Origin: Desulfosoma sp.
Lineage (GTDB): Bacteria; Desulfobacterota; Syntrophobacteria; Syntrophobacterales; DSM-9756
Direction: 5' to 3'
Length of the DNA: 64,000 bases
Assembly (NCBI GenBank): GCA_037481875.1
Contig: JBBFKY010000003.1
Location: 344,428-408,427, forward strand
Positions 61,754 through 64,000 of this stretch are shown piece by piece. The notes below the pieces were generated by a model, which saw only the letters and a list, made by a program, of their open reading frames with translations, had not been told where the DNA came from and ran no database searches. Numbering within the stretch: position 1 is the stretch's first letter; each line of letters starts with the position of its first letter. A program made the position numbers and the translations under genes.

Positions 61754-63400
61754 ATGAATCTTATGAAATTATTTTTTGATCACATTCCAAAGACAGCAGG
61801 AACAAGCTTACGCACATTTTTGGAAGAGGCATTCGGTGTAGGGATGGTTTCACCTCTATTATCATATTTAAAACTGGACCATGCCTTAACTCTTTATAAA
61901 CAAGAGAAAATTCTCTGGGGCCATTTTGATTTCATTCCAGGTCAAACACTTCCGGCTGGCTATATTTCTGCAACCATGCTAAGAGAACCCGCTGAACGAA
62001 CGTTATCTGATTTCTTTTTTTCTAAATTCGATGTCTTTCCATTTCAACGTGACGCTAAATTAAACGAGCTATCAATTGCGGAGGCTTTTTCTGACCAGCA
62101 AATATTGTTCTCCTACTCTAATACGCAATCAGTCCATTTCGCACGGTTTTACCATCCTAATCCGCGAAATCTTTCTGCAAACGAGTTGTTGCGTTTGGCA
62201 AAGAAGGGGCTTGAACAGTATGATCTTGTTGGAACTACAGAAAGGATTGCTGAATTCTGCGATGAATTAAGGAGAATTTTTAATTTACCGAAAGATGTGA
62301 TGCTAAAAAAATTAGAGGTTACATCTAGACGACCAATCTTTTCAGATCTTCCTCAAAACATTCAAAAAAAGATACAAGAAATTACCCACATTGATAAACA
62401 ACTCTGGGAGTATGCAAATGAGCTGTTTGAGACAAAAACAAAACGCTTTTTTTTTACAGAGAAAGACCTTTCGTTATTGCCTGCTAAGGAAAACAATACT
62501 TTTGCTGCAGTAACCCCCGTTGTCGAAGATGACGCCATCGAATTGTTGGGTGTGCGCGTACGTGGTCATCCAAATCCCTACCGATGCCGGCTGCTTTCTG
62601 GTGAAGAGATAGTAATCACTATCACATTCAGATGTCACAAGGATGTCGATGACCTTACAATTGGTTATAGTATTCACCATGATTCTGGTTTGCATATATT
62701 TGGGGTAAATACCAGGCTTATGGGCTATAATCTTAAATGCAAGGCAGGCAATGACTTTCAAGTGAAGTTTGCGTTTCCAGGGAATCTCGGCATTGGTAAG
62801 TATTATGTTCACGTGTCTGCACATACTGGGCTTACTCACTTGGAAAGATGCTTTTTCTGGAGAGAAAAGGCGGCTTTTTTCCAGATTGTTGGTTGTTTAG
62901 GTATTCCTTTTGAGGGATTGGTTCGTTTGATGCCAGTATGTCATATAGGAGATGAGTTAATAATAAAAGATACCGAAACACAAGCAAATGGCTTTAAAAT
63001 TGTTGGGTTAAATAACCCACCGCTTACGGATATAAAGGGAAGTATTCGAGCCCTCACTCCAATTCCACCGGTCCTGCCTGGTCAGCAGTTTTCCATCCTG
63101 GTCGAGATTACGAATGATGGAAAGGAGGAGTGGTTTTTTGGGACAGAACCAATACGGCCAGTGCATATTTCATATCATTGGCTTGATAAGAATGAGAATA
63201 TAGTCATTTGGGATGGACATAGAACTTATTTATCAGGAAGCCTACCACAAGGCGCTAAAATAAGAGCCAATGCCTTTGTGGAAGCACCTAAGCAAGAAGG
63301 GGAATTTATACTTGAACTAACATTAGTACAAGAAGCAGTATGCTGGTTTGACCAGAAAGGCTTCAAAACATGCAGGCTGAATTGTAGGGTTACGAGATAA
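61754..63400 (+). CDS. Sulfotransferase fused to Wzt-C-like carbohydrate-binding domain
   Basis: A 548-residue protein, 4 bp after the glycosyltransferase gene. Domain 1 (about 1-235) resembles type-2 sulfotransferases: PAPS 5'-phosphosulfate loop HIPKTAGTSLR at residue 10 and the REPAERTLSDFFF 3'-phosphate motif near 81. Domain 2 (about 250-380) is like the C-terminal domain of Wzt (LTIGYSIHHDSGLHIFGVNTRLMG, compare LVLGYAIKDRLGQVIYGTNTH in the local Wzt). Domain 3 (about 420-548) is an Ig-like beta-sandwich (GQQFSILVEITNDGKEEWFFG). I infer a role in sulfating or capping the exported glycan. The region is AT-rich. Confidence 0.78.
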   Translation: MNLMKLFFDHIPKTAGTSLRTFLEEAFGVGMVSPLLSYLKLDHALTLYKQEKILWGHFDFIPGQTLPAGYISATMLREPAERTLSDFFFSKFDVFPFQRDAKLNELSIAEAFSDQQILFSYSNTQSVHFARFYHPNPRNLSANELLRLAKKGLEQYDLVGTTERIAEFCDELRRIFNLPKDVMLKKLEVTSRRPIFSDLPQNIQKKIQEITHIDKQLWEYANELFETKTKRFFFTEKDLSLLPAKENNTFAAVTPVVEDDAIELLGVRVRGHPNPYRCRLLSGEEIVITITFRCHKDVDDLTIGYSIHHDSGLHIFGVNTRLMGYNLKCKAGNDFQVKFAFPGNLGIGKYYVHVSAHTGLTHLERCFFWREKAAFFQIVGCLGIPFEGLVRLMPVCHIGDELIIKDTETQANGFKIVGLNNPPLTDIKGSIRALTPIPPVLPGQQFSILVEITNDGKEEWFFGTEPIRPVHISYHWLDKNENIVIWDGHRTYLSGSLPQGAKIRANAFVEAPKQEGEFILELTLVQEAVCWFDQKGFKTCRLNCRVTR

Positions 63401-63639
63401 ACACACGAAAGCGCCACTTAGATCTACAATGTATATTACATCTTTAGATCTATGCTTTCACCTTTCGTTATCCTTAATCCGTAAGAGTGTGTCTATACAT
63501 ACACGTATCATCAGGCATTTATCTTATTGATGTTCCTTCGCTTCTGTGCTATAGGGTCTCTTGTCCCAATTTCACCCGGCAGCTGCCGTCGGGGAAAGAA
63601 TGGAGATTCAATGATCTGCGAAGGCCTTCTCCAGCGGGC

Positions 63640-64000
63640 ACTTGGACCTGGTTCTTGTGGGCCATTTGATCAACGGCAGCACGGAGGTTTGCCAACGGGT
63701 GGGAAAGGAAGTTCAGGGACCGCCTATCAATTCTCACGGGGATGGGGTCAAGACCTGGGTAGGGCTTTTGTGTCCGGGGAAGAGCGACTTTGAAGCCGCC
63801 GGAGGGGCGGGTCCGGCGATGACGGGTTCAAAGAGGCTCTGGACTTCCAAAAGGTCCCTTCTCAGGAAACCCTGCGACAGCGCTTCGACAAGCACGCGAG
63901 AGTTTTCGAACGTCTTACCGGCGCCGCCGGCGTTGAGCTGCTTGTAGGTTCCCGTAACGGCTCTTTCCACGGGGGATGTGGCTTTGGACCTGGATGTTTT
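63640..64000 (+). pseudogene. Decayed IS1380-like transposase fragment
   Basis: One frame reads NSHGDGVKTWVGLLCPGKSDFEA, which matches the N-terminal core of IS1380-family transposases. After a frameshift another continues DDGFKEALDFQKVPSQETLRQR and then FERLTG; a third frame at the window edge reads TALSTGDVALDLDVF. Three frames for one protein and no start show it is degraded. It runs off the right edge. The 240 bp before it (63401-63640) hold no gene I can identify. Confidence 0.6.

Overview
The window looks like chromosomal DNA of a Gram-negative anaerobe. Several gene families point to a sulfate-reducing or syntrophic Desulfobacterota relative: indolepyruvate:ferredoxin oxidoreductase, a PyrK/PyrD class 1B enzyme, FmdE and CooT/DUF3842 proteins, two TonB-linked metal or cofactor uptake systems, and LivFGHMK transporters. 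The taxonomic call is inference, because no rRNA or other marker gene is present.

Layout. 1-6.2 kb: the end of an M20-type peptidase, then DUF2914, a diadenylate cyclase fused to its YbbR regulator, a class III nucleotide cyclase, and a histidine-kinase-like protein with no ATPase domain. 6.2-15.5 kb (minus strand): an operon of a branched-chain-type amino acid ABC transporter (livK-H-M-G-F), an arylacetate-CoA ligase (paaK) and iorAB. It is preceded by a 23-residue tyrosine-rich leader peptide and two tandem terminators that look like a classical translational attenuator with a two-step switch. 15.5-19.8 kb: a SlyD-like FKBP, pgeF-pyrK-pyrD, and an iron-sulfur flavoprotein. 19.9-26.9 kb: a second liv operon followed by serA. 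27-31.6 kb: ilvE, a polar amino acid ABC ATPase, an ABC-2 exporter and a methyltransferase.

31.9-49.2 kb (minus strand) is given over to TonB-dependent uptake. The first cluster holds a TonB receptor interrupted by three in-frame TAG codons, an FmdE protein, a second receptor, a FecBCD-like transporter, CooT and DUF3842. The second is a B12 operon (btuB-btuF-btuC-btuD) under a cobalamin riboswitch, followed by exbB-exbD-tonB. 49.5-54 kb: panB/panE, then a His/Tyr-rich exported protein, an ECF sigma factor, its zinc-binding anti-sigma factor and a DUF3106 protein. A 73-bp duplication has created an extra translationally coupled mini-ORF between the last two genes.

54.5-63.4 kb (plus strand) is an ABC-dependent surface polysaccharide island: wzm, wzt, an FkbM methyltransferase with a coiled coil, a 1259-residue protein with three glycosyltransferase domains, and a sulfotransferase fused to a Wzt-C-like domain. 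Base composition becomes AT-rich from the middle of wzt onward, and the island ends beside a decayed IS1380-like transposase. GC-rich dispersed repeats, one copy with terminal inverted repeats, sit in at least six intergenic gaps.

The signals I rate highest are the Tyr-leader double attenuator in front of a transporter/PaaK/IorAB operon, the polysaccharide export/capping module with its sulfotransferase-Wzt-C fusion, and the triple-amber TonB receptor. I saw no tRNA, rRNA or CRISPR array.
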